From: Ruegeria sp. R13_0
Lineage (GTDB): Bacteria > Pseudomonadota > Alphaproteobacteria > Rhodobacterales > Rhodobacteraceae
NCBI RefSeq assembly: GCF_017743995.1
Contig: NZ_JAGHRB010000005.1
Location: forward strand, 1-64,000
Length of the DNA: 64,000 bases
Direction: 5' to 3'
Positions 9,131 through 17,971 of the stretch are shown piece by piece. The notes beneath the pieces are model-generated. The model did not search any database. It was given only the letters and a program-made list of their open reading frames with translations, and had not been told where the DNA came from. Position numbers and translations under genes: made by a program. The stretch's first letter is position 1; every line of letters starts with the position of its first letter.

Positions 9131-10430
9131 CGGCAAGTTGCTCCAGTATCAACTCAAATTGGTCCACATAGGGAATGGCATGTTCCGGCCCCAGATACGG
9201 GGGGAGGGCGCGGATGGATGCGATCAGATCTTCCAGTTTTGCGGTCAGGTCCGGTTTTCGGGCGCGAATATAGGTGAGGTACGCCTCCCCCGGTGTGCCG
9301 CGCAGGGCGTGCGAGGTGCCAAAGACCGATGCCGCGCGGGCGCGCAGGCGGGTGTCGATGAAGTCCGAAAGCAGCGCGCCGTCCTGGTCGGTCATCCGCA
9401 TCAGCCGCGCACGGACCCGATTGGCGGTTCGTTTGCCTGACCCGAGACCCAACGACAGATCCGCAACCGGCCCGCTGCGCACCCCGCCGCGCCAGATCGC
9501 GAGGGCCAGCAGAAGCCCCGCGCCGATCCAGAGCGTCAGGAAGGGCGGTTCGAACAGGCGTTTCAGATCGTCCCAGGTGCGTTCGCGCGCGACATGCTGT
9601 TGCGGGTCGGTCAGCCAGTTGCGATCGCTATAGTCGATGATGATCCGCTTCTCGCCTGCGATCTCGGGCAGCACCTGCGCCGCGATCCGGGCGTTGTCGC
9701 CCAGAACCAGCCCATGGTTGTTCATCAAATCCGGGTCGGACAGAACATGGACCTTCTGCTGCTCACCATCGCCGGGCAGCGGGCAAAGACCGAGAACCAT
9801 AGCGCCCTGACGGCCCACCAGCGGCTCGCAGCCTTGCCCGTCAAAGACCTGCGCCGCGTAGAGGCGGGCGGTCAGCGCATCGTCAGAGGCCACGTCAAAA
9901 TCGGTGAACGGAACGCGGGCCGAGCGGATTTTGCCGACATCCGAGCCAACGATCCCATGCAACACGCCCTCGATCCCCTCTTCGGGGGACAACAGGATGG
10001 GATGCCCCAACCCGGTCAACCTCAGGCCCGAGCGCCATTTGGGCAAGATCACAAGGCTGGGGGTCGAGAGCGCCTTTTCGCGGATCACATCCAGAGTCTG
10101 ATCGAACTCATCCGGTTGCAGTAGCAGTTCGTCTTTGGTCTGCGCGCGCGCCCGATCTTTGCCCGGCTGAGTGTCATAGATGGGCTGGATCAAAAGGCCG
10201 ATGGTGCTGCGGTCCAGCGGCCAGCCTCCGGTAAAGGTTTGCGCGGTGTGGCCTTGATCGCGCAGCCACAGCTCTAGCCCGTCGAACCCAGTCGAGGAGT
10301 CGCGCAGCGCATATTGTCGACCGGCCATCACATAAAGGAATATGCCGATGCACAGTGCGCCGATGATGCCAAAGATGATCCAGTCGACCCGGACCCGCTC
10401 GGTTGCTGCAATATTGGCCGTATCGCTCAT
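9120..10430 (-). CDS. DUF4350 domain protein
   Basis: The protein is 436 residues. It has an N-terminal membrane segment (IIFGIIGALCIGIFLYVMAG), an extracytoplasmic alpha/beta region resembling DUF4350 (SSTGFDGLELWLRDQGH), a second membrane helix near residue 305 and a cytosolic tail. This arrangement between DUF4129 and MoxR is typical for the cluster. Its ATG overlaps the stop of the DUF4129 gene (ATGA). Function is unknown; a scaffold or sensor role in the MoxR membrane complex is inference. Confidence 0.82.
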   Translation of the reverse strand: MSDTANIAATERVRVDWIIFGIIGALCIGIFLYVMAGRQYALRDSSTGFDGLELWLRDQGHTAQTFTGGWPLDRSTIGLLIQPIYDTQPGKDRARAQTKDELLLQPDEFDQTLDVIREKALSTPSLVILPKWRSGLRLTGLGHPILLSPEEGIEGVLHGIVGSDVGKIRSARVPFTDFDVASDDALTARLYAAQVFDGQGCEPLVGRQGAMVLGLCPLPGDGEQQKVHVLSDPDLMNNHGLVLGDNARIAAQVLPEIAGEKRIIIDYSDRNWLTDPQQHVARERTWDDLKRLFEPPFLTLWIGAGLLLALAIWRGGVRSGPVADLSLGLGSGKRTANRVRARLMRMTDQDGALLSDFIDTRLRARAASVFGTSHALRGTPGEAYLTYIRARKPDLTAKLEDLIASIRALPPYLGPEHAIPYVDQFELILEQLADDA

Positions 10431-11125
10431 GCGCGAACCTCGCGCAGGATGGGGCGGATGCGCGCCAGCAGCGCGTTGAAGTCGGGGTCGCTGATGGAGC
10501 GATGGCCGAAATGCACCCGTTCACTTTCCAGCACCAGCGCGCGCAAGTCGGCGATGTACCAGAGGCTCTGCGGCAGGCTGCGCAGCGCCTCGCGATGGGT
10601 CCAGCTTCGCTTGAACAGAACCTCATTGGCCGTCAGGCAGCGGGTCAGGACCAGTTGCGCCAGCCCGACGACGGCCTGGTTGCGATCCTCCTGCCTCAGG
10701 ATGGCGTCCAGATCGGGCAATTCCTCATACGTCTCGGGTGTGTCCACTGACGGCTTTCCGGCGCGCTTTGCGTTGCCTGCCCCCGACCCGAAAGAAACCG
10801 ACGTGCGGCCAACGCTGAGGTACAGGATCCAGGCCAACAGGGCCAGAACCAGCGCCGAGACAATCCCCATCGTCCAGTTGGTATCAAGCGAGACGGTCTG
10901 AGACTCTTCGTCAGGTGTGGGTGAGAATTTGGTGTCCAGCGGAGGGGCCGGTTGGGTGGGATCGAAATACACCACATCCGTGTCGATCCCGCGATAGCGA
11001 ACGGCCTTTAGATAGTCCTGTCCCGAAGGGCTAAGTTCAGTCGGCGAAAGCGCTTTTTCTTGCGCTGTCACCATTATGGGAGCGCAGAAAAGAAACGATA
11101 GAAATAAGGCCGTCAAAAAACGCAT
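10427..11125 (-). CDS. DUF4129-like exported membrane protein, first gene of the MoxR cluster
   Basis: The protein is 232 residues. An N-terminal signal peptide (FLTALFLSFLFCAPIMVTAQ) precedes a short periplasmic stretch, a membrane helix near 85-105, and a cytosolic helical domain with the DUF4129-like pattern RSWTHREALRSLP near 190. It is the promoter-proximal gene of the cluster that runs down to the SpoIIM/RDD genes. The 146 bases upstream should hold the promoter and include a 6-bp hairpin (ATGCGC/GCGCAT, 11170-11184). Confidence 0.8.
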   Translation of the reverse strand: MRFLTALFLSFLFCAPIMVTAQEKALSPTELSPSGQDYLKAVRYRGIDTDVVYFDPTQPAPPLDTKFSPTPDEESQTVSLDTNWTMGIVSALVLALLAWILYLSVGRTSVSFGSGAGNAKRAGKPSVDTPETYEELPDLDAILRQEDRNQAVVGLAQLVLTRCLTANEVLFKRSWTHREALRSLPQSLWYIADLRALVLESERVHFGHRSISDPDFNALLARIRPILREVRA

Positions 11126-11271
11126 TGGGCTATCGTTAGTTCACTCTCGTCATGCATGCAATCGGCAGAATGCGCTTCGCGCATGGATTGACCATGGCGG
11201 GCACGCGACCCGTGTTTGTCGCGCCCATGTGGCGATTTCATGACAGGTTTTTAGAGCGGGGTCGGGTGTGA

Positions 11272-12159
11272 CTATTCGGGCTCTTCCGCATAGAGGCCAA
11301 GCTCATGCCTGCGCTGGTGGAACCGCGCGACGCGATCGACAATCTCATCGCTGGAAACAGCGATCACGAAGGACAAAAGCGTCTCAAGCAATGCAATGGT
11401 CGATACTGACGAAGGGAAGAACTGCGGCGTGTCCGCAGACAGAACAAACCCGTGCTGCGCGTTCAGGATCACCGGACTGGCCGGGCTGTCCGAGATGCCA
11501 ACGACCGTCATACCTTGCTGGCGCGCCAGCTTGATCGCCTCGATCACTTCGGTCCGATAGGGATGGCAGGTGATTGCGATCAGGACGTCCTGTTCGTCCG
11601 CCCAGGCCAGATCGTCCACAGGGGTCGAGCCGGACCGGGGGATGGCGTGAAACTGCTTCATGCCGGTCGAGGCGAGATAGGTGAAGTTGCGGGCGTTCGA
11701 ATTGTTCACCCCGACACCAAGAGTAAAGATCTGGCGGCAGTTCCAGATATCCTCGGCGGCGGCCTGCAGTTGTTTGGCGTCGATCCTGGCAAAGGTCTCT
11801 TCGATATTGCGGATCGCCGCGCCGATCATATCGGCATAAAGCCCGCCCAGCTCACCGGACTTGCCGATATCCTGAAGCCACCGGGCGCGGTCAGGAAATG
11901 AGACCGATCCCTGTCGGATCGCCTGTCGGAACGGGGCGCGAAAATCCTCGTAGCCTTCAAAGCCGACTTGTCGGGCCATGCGGACAAAGGTGTTTGGTTT
12001 GACATTGGCAGCTTCGGCAATTTCACGCACGGTCGAAACGCCGACATCAGTGGGGTTCTCCAACACATAGCGCGCGGCCTTTTGGGCCTCGGGCGTCAGA
12101 GCCTCCCACTCCTCGGCCAGACGGTCGAGAACGATTGATGATACATTTGTGTCATTCAT
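11272..12159 (-). CDS. MurR/RpiR family transcriptional regulator
   Basis: The protein is 295 residues. Residues 1-80 form an RpiR-type HTH (YVLENPTDVGVSTVREIAEA, then NVKPNTFVRMARQVGFEGY). Residues about 120-260 form a SIS domain that normally binds a phosphosugar-like effector (FTLGVGVNNSNARNF and VLIAITCHPYRTEVIEA). ATG 12159 is chosen; longer in-frame extensions upstream run into the intergenic region and lack family features. It is divergent from the catabolic operon starting at 12297, so control of that operon is the simplest inference. Two similar 15-bp motifs (12140-12154 and 12170-12184) are candidate operators. Confidence 0.93.
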   Translation of the reverse strand: MNDTNVSSIVLDRLAEEWEALTPEAQKAARYVLENPTDVGVSTVREIAEAANVKPNTFVRMARQVGFEGYEDFRAPFRQAIRQGSVSFPDRARWLQDIGKSGELGGLYADMIGAAIRNIEETFARIDAKQLQAAAEDIWNCRQIFTLGVGVNNSNARNFTYLASTGMKQFHAIPRSGSTPVDDLAWADEQDVLIAITCHPYRTEVIEAIKLARQQGMTVVGISDSPASPVILNAQHGFVLSADTPQFFPSSVSTIALLETLLSFVIAVSSDEIVDRVARFHQRRHELGLYAEEPE

Positions 12160-12184
12160 TGTTGACCGTGGTACACTTGTGAAA
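12140..12184. promoter_or_regulatory. putative RpiR operator pair in the divergent promoter region
   Basis: GATACATTTGTGTCA (12140-12154) and GGTACACTTGTGAAA (12170-12184) match at 11 of 15 positions, in the same orientation, exactly 30 bases apart (about three helical turns). The first covers the 5' codons of the rpiR-type gene and the second lies in the intergenic region, just downstream of a TTGACC that could be a -35 box for the operon. The arrangement fits autoregulation plus repression. It is sequence inference only. Confidence 0.45.
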
Positions 12185-12296
12185 TTAGCCTGTCGAGCAG
12201 ATTCGCACACTGGGAGCAGCAAGCTGATCGAAAACGCCGGTATGTGGCCCCCGAAACACCTCTGCCGACCTGCGGCGCATTTGAGGAGACTACTGG

Positions 12297-13379
12297 ATGA
12301 GTTTGCCTGACACAATGAAGGCGATGGTGACCATGGGTCACGGCGGGTTGGAGCAAATGGTGCTGCATGAAAACTGGCCCCGCCCCGAGCCTGCTGCGGG
12401 TGAAGTGTTGATCAAGGTTGCCGCTTGCGGGTTGAACAACACGGACGTGAACACGCGCTCGGGCTGGTACTCCAAGACCGTCACAGATGCGACCACGGGC
12501 GGTGCGTTTGAAGAGGTGGGTGAGGATGACCCGACCTGGGGCGGCGCGCCGATTACCTTTCCTCGCATTCAGGGTGCCGATATCTGCGGTGAAATCGTTG
12601 CCGTCGGTGCAGGCGTGGATGCAGCGCGGATTGGCCAAAGGGTGATCACCGATGGCTGGCTGCGCGACCCGGACGATCCCGAAAACATGGACAAAACGGG
12701 TTACTACGGGTCCGAACGGGATGGCGGTTTTGCTGAATACGCAACGACGCTGGCCGTCAACGCGGTGCCGATCACATCGAACCTGTCGGATGCCGAACTG
12801 GCGACCTTCTCGTGCTCCTATTCCACGGCCGAAGGCATGCTGACCCGCGCAAATGTCACGGACAAAGACACGGTTCTGGTGCCGGGGGCCTCGGGTGGTG
12901 TTGGTGGCGCGCTTGTGCAGTTGGCCAAGCGGCGTGGTGCGCGGGTGATCGCTTTGGCGTCCGAGGCCAAACACGCCGATGTTGCCGCTCTGGGTCCAGA
13001 CATGATCCTGCCGCGCGCGCCAGAAAACTTGCGTGCTGCGCTGGGCGATGAGAAGATCACTGTGGTGGCCGACGTGGTCGGTGGGCCCTACTGGGCGAAG
13101 CTGATCGACATTCTGGAACGGGGCGGGCGTTATACCTGTTCAGGTGCCATCGCTGGCCCCATGGTCGAGTTTGACCTGCGAACCTTCTACCTGCGCGATC
13201 TGACCTTCACAGGCTCGACTGTGATTGACCCGCAGGTCATGCAGAACCTCGTGAAGTACATTGAAGCGGGTGAGATCAAACCCGCACTTGCAGCCACCTA
13301 TCCGCTTGAGGAGCTTCGGGAAGCGCAAGCTGCGTTCATTGCCAAACAACACACCGGCAATATCGTGGTGATCCCATGA
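12297..13379 (+). CDS. MDR-superfamily zinc-type alcohol dehydrogenase/quinone reductase-like oxidoreductase
   Basis: The protein is 360 residues. The N-terminal GroES-like domain has [20 protein letters not shown], and the Rossmann domain has the NAD(P)-binding loop [15 protein letters not shown] near residue 200. The region [11 protein letters not shown] precedes it as in MDR enzymes. The usual catalytic-zinc Cys and structural-zinc Cys cluster are not evident, so it is probably a zinc-independent reductase of the quinone or enoyl reductase type. It is the first gene of the operon, with GAGGAG eight bases before the ATG, and its stop overlaps the next start (ATGA). AcuI, an acryloyl-CoA reductase of DMSP breakdown, belongs to this superfamily, but I do not claim this is AcuI. 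Confidence 0.88.
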   Translation: MSLPDTMKAMVTMGHGGLEQMVLHENWPRPEPAAGEVLIKVAACGLNNTDVNTRSGWYSKTVTDATTGGAFEEVGEDDPTWGGAPITFPRIQGADICGEIVAVGAGVDAARIGQRVITDGWLRDPDDPENMDKTGYYGSERDGGFAEYATTLAVNAVPITSNLSDAELATFSCSYSTAEGMLTRANVTDKDTVLVPGASGGVGGALVQLAKRRGARVIALASEAKHADVAALGPDMILPRAPENLRAALGDEKITVVADVVGGPYWAKLIDILERGGRYTCSGAIAGPMVEFDLRTFYLRDLTFTGSTVIDPQVMQNLVKYIEAGEIKPALAATYPLEELREAQAAFIAKQHTGNIVVIP

Positions 13380-13954
13380 CCTTGGATGATGTGCTGCGGG
13401 CCGCACAGTTGGTGCATCAAACGCACCACGATCTGTCCGCCTTTGGCGAATGGCCGTCGGACCTGTCGGCGGTAGAACTGGAACCGAACCATATCCCTGC
13501 TGCGGATCAGGTGCGCGAGTTGACCCTCTCAGGAAGTGCCGGGACGCAGGCCTTGGTCGAGGCGATCAAGGCGACCACGCATTTGGCCCAGTGGAAACAC
13601 ACCTACACGGAAGAGGAGGTCGGTGCCGAGTTCCTCAGCCGCTATGGCTATTACGAACTATTCGTCCCGACCGGTCATTTTCATTCGACCCAGCTGCGTG
13701 GTTATGTCGGCTATTGGGGGCCGGGTCTGGCCTATGACTGGCACAGCCATCAGGCGGAGGAGCTTTACCTGACGCTGGCCGGGGGGGCTCTGTTCAAGGT
13801 CGACGGAGAGGAGGCGTTTGTCGGTCAAGGCCAGACACGCAGTCATGAAAGTTGGCAAAGTCATGCGATGACGACAACGGATCAGCCGATCCTGACATTT
13901 GTGCTTTGGCGTGGCGAAGGGATGGGCGATCTGCCCAGAATGGACGCGGCATGA
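13376..13954 (+). CDS. dddQ: DddQ-type cupin (DMSP lyase / DMSP lyase-like family)
   Basis: The protein is 192 residues, the length of DddQ. The C-terminal cupin holds YWGPGL near 113, then [10 protein letters not shown] with His123, His125, Glu129 and Tyr131, and His163 in SHAMTT. From memory, His125, Glu129, Tyr131 and His163 are the metal and catalytic residues reported for DddQ, and both identity and numbering match. DddQ cleaves dimethylsulfoniopropionate to acrylate and dimethyl sulfide. The wider cupin family includes weak or inactive members, so activity needs assay. It sits between an MDR reductase and an enolase-superfamily gene with 4-base overlaps on both sides. Confidence 0.82.
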   Translation: MTLDDVLRAAQLVHQTHHDLSAFGEWPSDLSAVELEPNHIPAADQVRELTLSGSAGTQALVEAIKATTHLAQWKHTYTEEEVGAEFLSRYGYYELFVPTGHFHSTQLRGYVGYWGPGLAYDWHSHQAEELYLTLAGGALFKVDGEEAFVGQGQTRSHESWQSHAMTTTDQPILTFVLWRGEGMGDLPRMDAA

Positions 13955-15057
13955 AGATCACTCGGATCCGTGTATATCAGACCGGGCTGCCCTATGTTGG
14001 TGGCGCCTATGTCTGGGGCGCGGGGAACGCCATCGAAACGGCCACAGCCTCGGTCGTGGTCCTAGACACGGATGCAGGCTTACAAGGTTGTGGCGAGTTC
14101 ACACCCTGTGGCGAGAACTACATGGTCGCACATTCCGAAGGCGTCGTCGCGCTGGCGCGGCTGGTCGCGCCACACTTGCTGGGAGAAGACCCGCGTCAGG
14201 TTAGCCGGATCGAGCAGTTGATGGACCATTTGGTGCAGGGTCACGGCTACGCGAAGGCTCCGTTTGATGCGGCCTGCTGGGATATCTTGGGGCAGGCCTG
14301 TGATCAGCCAGTCTGGATGCTGCTGGGTGGAAAGCTGACCGATGGCGCGCCCATGTACCGGGTCGCGCCGCAAAAGGCGGTAGATGAGACCGTGGCCGAG
14401 ATGAACGCCTATCGCGATCAAGGCTACCGGCAGTTTCAGATCAAGGTTGGTGGTGACTGGGCCACCGATATTGACCGTATCCGCAGCACGGTTCCCTTGC
14501 TGCAGCCGGGCGAAAAGGCGATGGCGGATGCCAATCAGGGTTGGCGGGTCGACAATGCGATCCGGGTGGCGAGGGCCACGCGAGATCTGGATTTCATCCT
14601 CGAACAGCCCTGCCGCACCTATGAGGAATGCCAGCAAGTTCGCCGTGTAGCAGAACAGCCGATGAAGCTGGACGAGTGCGTGACGGGCATCCACATGGCG
14701 CAACGCATTGTCGCGGATCGTGGGGCCGAGATCTGCTGTCTGAAAATCTCGAACCTCGGTGGGCTCAGCAAGGCGCGGCGCGTGCGGGACTATCTGGTGG
14801 AAAACCGCATTCCCGTGGTCAGTGAAGACACCTGGGGAGGTGAAATCACTAGTTCGGTCGTGGCGCATTTTGCAGCCTCGACTCCGCCCGAGTATCTTCA
14901 GAACACAACCGATCTGATGAACTACAACACCCGGTCGACCGGAATCGGCGGCCCGGTGTCGCGGAATGGCAAGCTTTATGCCTCGGATGCGCCCGGGTTG
15001 GGGGTCGTGCCAGATTTCGAAAGCCTCGGGGCGCCGGTAGAGGAGTTCCGCCTGTGA
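13951..15057 (+). CDS. enolase-superfamily (mandelate racemase/muconate lactonizing subgroup) enzyme 1
   Basis: The protein is 368 residues. The metal ligands are Asp193 (MADANQGW), Glu218 (ILEQP) and Asp241 (MKLDECV). The likely acid/base lysines are Lys165 (QIKVGG) and Lys265 (CLKISNLGG). The two-lysine pattern and the DTWGG motif near the C-terminus resemble 4-hydroxyproline-betaine epimerases and cis-3-hydroxyproline dehydratase, which are the best guesses; the substrate cannot be read from sequence. ATG 13951 overlaps the cupin stop; a longer in-frame start would overlap dddQ by 100 bases. It forms a paralogous pair with the gene at 15335. Confidence 0.88.
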   Translation: MKITRIRVYQTGLPYVGGAYVWGAGNAIETATASVVVLDTDAGLQGCGEFTPCGENYMVAHSEGVVALARLVAPHLLGEDPRQVSRIEQLMDHLVQGHGYAKAPFDAACWDILGQACDQPVWMLLGGKLTDGAPMYRVAPQKAVDETVAEMNAYRDQGYRQFQIKVGGDWATDIDRIRSTVPLLQPGEKAMADANQGWRVDNAIRVARATRDLDFILEQPCRTYEECQQVRRVAEQPMKLDECVTGIHMAQRIVADRGAEICCLKISNLGGLSKARRVRDYLVENRIPVVSEDTWGGEITSSVVAHFAASTPPEYLQNTTDLMNYNTRSTGIGGPVSRNGKLYASDAPGLGVVPDFESLGAPVEEFRL

Positions 15058-15338
15058 GAGACCAAGCCAAAGCAACCCAGATGATTGACGACGCGCGCGT
15101 ACGAGTGACGCGGTTTAACTTTGCCCCGGGTGCCGAAACCGGCTGGCACCGCCACGCGATGGACTATGTGATCACCGCCGTCACCGATTGCCACATGCGT
15201 TTGGAATTGCCTGATGGAACCGTCAATGAGGTGACAGTGCCTGCCGGAACATCATATCGCCGGGACCAAGGGGTCGAGCACAATGTGATCAATGCAGGGG
15301 ACCACCCCATGTCTTTCGTGGAAGTGGAACTGAAATGA
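15054..15338 (+). CDS. small single-domain cupin
   Basis: The protein is 94 residues and forms one cupin barrel: FAPGAETGWHRHAMDYV gives the first motif (HxH with a following Asp in place of the usual Glu) and QGVEHNVINAGD the second. It starts with GTG overlapping the preceding stop as GTGA, and its own stop overlaps the next ATG. It sits between the two enolase-superfamily genes. It could be an isomerase, an epimerase or a small dioxygenase-like protein. The substrate is unknown. Confidence 0.85.
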   Translation: MRDQAKATQMIDDARVRVTRFNFAPGAETGWHRHAMDYVITAVTDCHMRLELPDGTVNEVTVPAGTSYRRDQGVEHNVINAGDHPMSFVEVELK

Positions 15339-16444
15339 AGATCACTCGACTAACGGTCTTTCAGGTCGATCTGCCGCTGGAGCATCCCTACTGGCTGTCT
15401 GGTGGGCGGCTGAAGTTCGAAAACCTCGACGCAACGATTGTGAAGGTTGAAACGGATGCGGGCGTTACGGGATGGGGCGAAGGTACCCCTTGGGGCCATA
15501 CTTATGTGCCGGCACATGGGCCGGGTATCCGGGCCGGGATCGAAACCATGGCTCCGTTCATTCTGGGTCTTGACCCCCGCAAGGTGCTGGAGGTTGAGCG
15601 CGCGATGGACCTCGCGCTGCCCGGTCACCTATATGCCAAAAGCCCGATCGATATGGCTTGCTGGGATATCGCCGGTCAGGCGGCGGGCCTGCCCATCGCC
15701 GATCTGATGGGCGGAGGCTCCCGAACGCCGCGCCCGATTGCCTCGTCCGTCGGGGCGAAGACCGTTGAAGAAACCCGCGAAGTCATCGAACGCTATCGTA
15801 GCCGGGGTTACATCGCGCATTCGGTTAAGATCGGCGGCGATGTGGAGAGAGACATCGCTCGTGTTCGGGATGTGGAAAGCCTCCGCCGACCAGGTGAGAT
15901 TGTCCTCTATGACGTTAACCGGGGCTGGACCCGGCAACAGGCCCTGCGGGTGATGAGCGCATGTGAGGACCTGAACGTCATGTTCGAGCAGCCGGGAGAG
16001 ACGCTGGACGACATCGCAGCGATATCGGCGAAACATGCCTCGCCCGTCTCGGTGGATGAATCGCTTGTCACATTGCAGGACGCGGCCCGGATCGCGCGGG
16101 ATGGTTTGGCCGAAATATTCGGGATCAAGCTGAACCGGGTCGGTGGGCTGACCAAGGCTGCGCGGATGCGGGACATTGCGTTGGCTCATGGGATCGACAT
16201 GTTTGTCATGGCGACAGGAGGGTCCGTGCTGGCCGATACCGAAGCGCTGCATCTGGCCGCCACCATACCCGATGACAATTGCCACGCCGTCTGGGCCTGT
16301 CAGGACATGATCACCGTCGACATCGCAGGCGGGCGCGGCCCGCGCAACGTGGACGGCCATCTGCATCTGCCCGACACGCCCGGCCTTGGTGTGCATCCCG
16401 ACGAAGACGCTCTGGGCGCCCCGGCGGCCGTTTACAGACTCTGA
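15335..16444 (+). CDS. enolase-superfamily (mandelate racemase/muconate lactonizing subgroup) enzyme 2
   Basis: The protein is 369 residues. Without gaps up to residue 270 it has the same key positions as the gene at 13951: Lys165 (SVKIGG), Asp193 (LYDVNRGW), Glu218 (MFEQP), Asp241 (SVDESL) and Lys265 (GIKLNRVGG). Both lysines being present suggests a racemase/epimerase or dehydratase. The C-terminal loop differs: MATGGS replaces the DTWGG of its paralogue, so substrate choice probably differs. It lies 27 bases upstream of the aminotransferase gene. Two diverged paralogues in one operon suggest two sequential or stereochemically distinct steps. Confidence 0.88.
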   Translation: MKITRLTVFQVDLPLEHPYWLSGGRLKFENLDATIVKVETDAGVTGWGEGTPWGHTYVPAHGPGIRAGIETMAPFILGLDPRKVLEVERAMDLALPGHLYAKSPIDMACWDIAGQAAGLPIADLMGGGSRTPRPIASSVGAKTVEETREVIERYRSRGYIAHSVKIGGDVERDIARVRDVESLRRPGEIVLYDVNRGWTRQQALRVMSACEDLNVMFEQPGETLDDIAAISAKHASPVSVDESLVTLQDAARIARDGLAEIFGIKLNRVGGLTKAARMRDIALAHGIDMFVMATGGSVLADTEALHLAATIPDDNCHAVWACQDMITVDIAGGRGPRNVDGHLHLPDTPGLGVHPDEDALGAPAAVYRL

Positions 16445-16471
16445 TTTTCTTGACGATGGAGATCGCGTGAT

Positions 16472-17743
16472 ATGCTCAAGATCAACACTCAATCCGAATG
16501 GATCGACCGCGCCAAGGCGGCTCTGCCTGCGGGTGGCTTCGGCAATTTCGACCCCGGCATCATGATCTCACGCGGCGAAGGCAGCCGCGTCTGGGATGAG
16601 GATGGCAACGAATACATCGACTACCTGATCGGCTCCGGCCCGATGCTTTTGGGTCATGGCCACCCCGAAGTGCTTGAGGCCGTTCTGGAGCAACTGCCCA
16701 AGGGCATGACCTTCTTTGCCAATAACAGCAAAGGTGTCGAACTGGCCGAGGCGATCATCGACGCCGTGCCCTGCTGTGAACAGGTGCGCTTTGTCGCCTC
16801 GGGTGGCGAAGCGGATATGTACGCGATCCGTCTGGCGCGCGCCTATACCGGTCGGGATAAGATCCTGAAATTTGAAGGCGGCTATCACGGCATGAGCGCC
16901 GAGGCGCAGATGAGTCTCGCTCCAAGCCGTGAGGTGAATTTCCCGCAAGCCGTGCCGGACAGTGCGGGCATCCCCTCAGGCGTCGCCGACCAGATGCTGA
17001 TCGCGCCTTTCAATGACCTTGAGGCCGTTGAGACGCTGCTGAACGAACATGACGAAATCGCGGCTATCATGGCCGAGCCGTTGCAGCGCATCATCCCTCC
17101 GCTGCCGGGATATCTGCAGGGCCTGCGCGCGCTGTGTGACAAATACAATGTGCTGCTAATCTTTGATGAGATCGTCACAGGGTTCCGTCTGGCCTATGGC
17201 GGAGCACAGGAACGGTACGGCGTGACGCCCGATATCTGCACGTTGGGCAAAATCACCGGTGGGGGCTTCCCTCTGGCCGCGCTGGGCGCAAGCGCTGAGA
17301 TCATGAAACATTTCGACAAATCGCAGGTGGGTGAGGCCGGATGGCTGATGCAACTGGGCACTCTGTCAGGTAACCCAGTGGCCTCGGTCGCCGGGTTGAA
17401 AACGATGGAGATTCTGCGACGCGAGGGGACATATGACCAGCTGCGCGCGACCGGCGCGGCCTTGCAGCAGATGCAGGTGGATGAGCTGACCAAGGCGGGC
17501 ATTCCCCATCAGATCTGCGGCGATGAAACGCTGTTTGATGTCTATTTCACGGCAAACCCCTGCCGCGATTACCGCAGCGCGCGGCATGACGACCCCAAAC
17601 GGAATGCACTTTACAATGATGTCCTGCGGGCGAACGGGATTTTCAAATCTCCGGGCAAACTCTACCCGTCTCTGGCGGTGACTGAGGCCGATCTGGAGCA
17701 AACGCGAGACGCCGTGAAACAAGCGGTCGCGGCACTGGGCTGA
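16472..17743 (+). CDS. class III PLP-dependent aminotransferase (glutamate-1-semialdehyde aminomutase-like)
   Basis: The protein is 423 residues. It has the class III pattern: GSGPMLLGHGHPEV near 52, a phosphate-binding ASGGEADMYAIR near 109, FEGGYHG near 134, LLIFDEIVTGFR with the cofactor Asp near 230, and LGKITGGGFPLAA with the Schiff-base Lys near 259. It resembles glutamate-1-semialdehyde 2,1-aminomutase, but its catabolic context argues for an omega- or amino-acid transaminase. It is the last gene of the operon, preceded by a GGAG site and a 27-base gap. Confidence 0.9.
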   Translation: MLKINTQSEWIDRAKAALPAGGFGNFDPGIMISRGEGSRVWDEDGNEYIDYLIGSGPMLLGHGHPEVLEAVLEQLPKGMTFFANNSKGVELAEAIIDAVPCCEQVRFVASGGEADMYAIRLARAYTGRDKILKFEGGYHGMSAEAQMSLAPSREVNFPQAVPDSAGIPSGVADQMLIAPFNDLEAVETLLNEHDEIAAIMAEPLQRIIPPLPGYLQGLRALCDKYNVLLIFDEIVTGFRLAYGGAQERYGVTPDICTLGKITGGGFPLAALGASAEIMKHFDKSQVGEAGWLMQLGTLSGNPVASVAGLKTMEILRREGTYDQLRATGAALQQMQVDELTKAGIPHQICGDETLFDVYFTANPCRDYRSARHDDPKRNALYNDVLRANGIFKSPGKLYPSLAVTEADLEQTRDAVKQAVAALG

Positions 17744-17768
17744 TCAAAACAGTGTTGCACAAAAGAAA

Positions 17769-17800
17769 ACGGGCCGCTGTCATTTCTAACAGCGACCCGT
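17769..17800 (-). terminator. bidirectional hairpin between the aminotransferase and hemC
   Basis: ACGGGCCGCTGT pairs with ACAGCGACCCGT around an 8-base loop: five pairs, one C-A mismatch, then six pairs. On the minus strand it is followed by TTTCTTTTG, so it best fits termination of the hemC transcript. It could also stop the converging catabolic operon. Confidence 0.65.
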
Positions 17801-17971
17801 TCACCTATTGCAGTCCGGGCGTAGCCTCGCCCCCTCGAATACTGATTAAAACACCAACAATCTGAAAACTTTCGATACTTTCGAGGCTGTCCAGTCTTGC
17901 AACCGGTATGGCCTATTACTGCCACATCTTTGCAAAGGCCACAGTGAAGAAGTTCACTTAAGGTAAATTTA

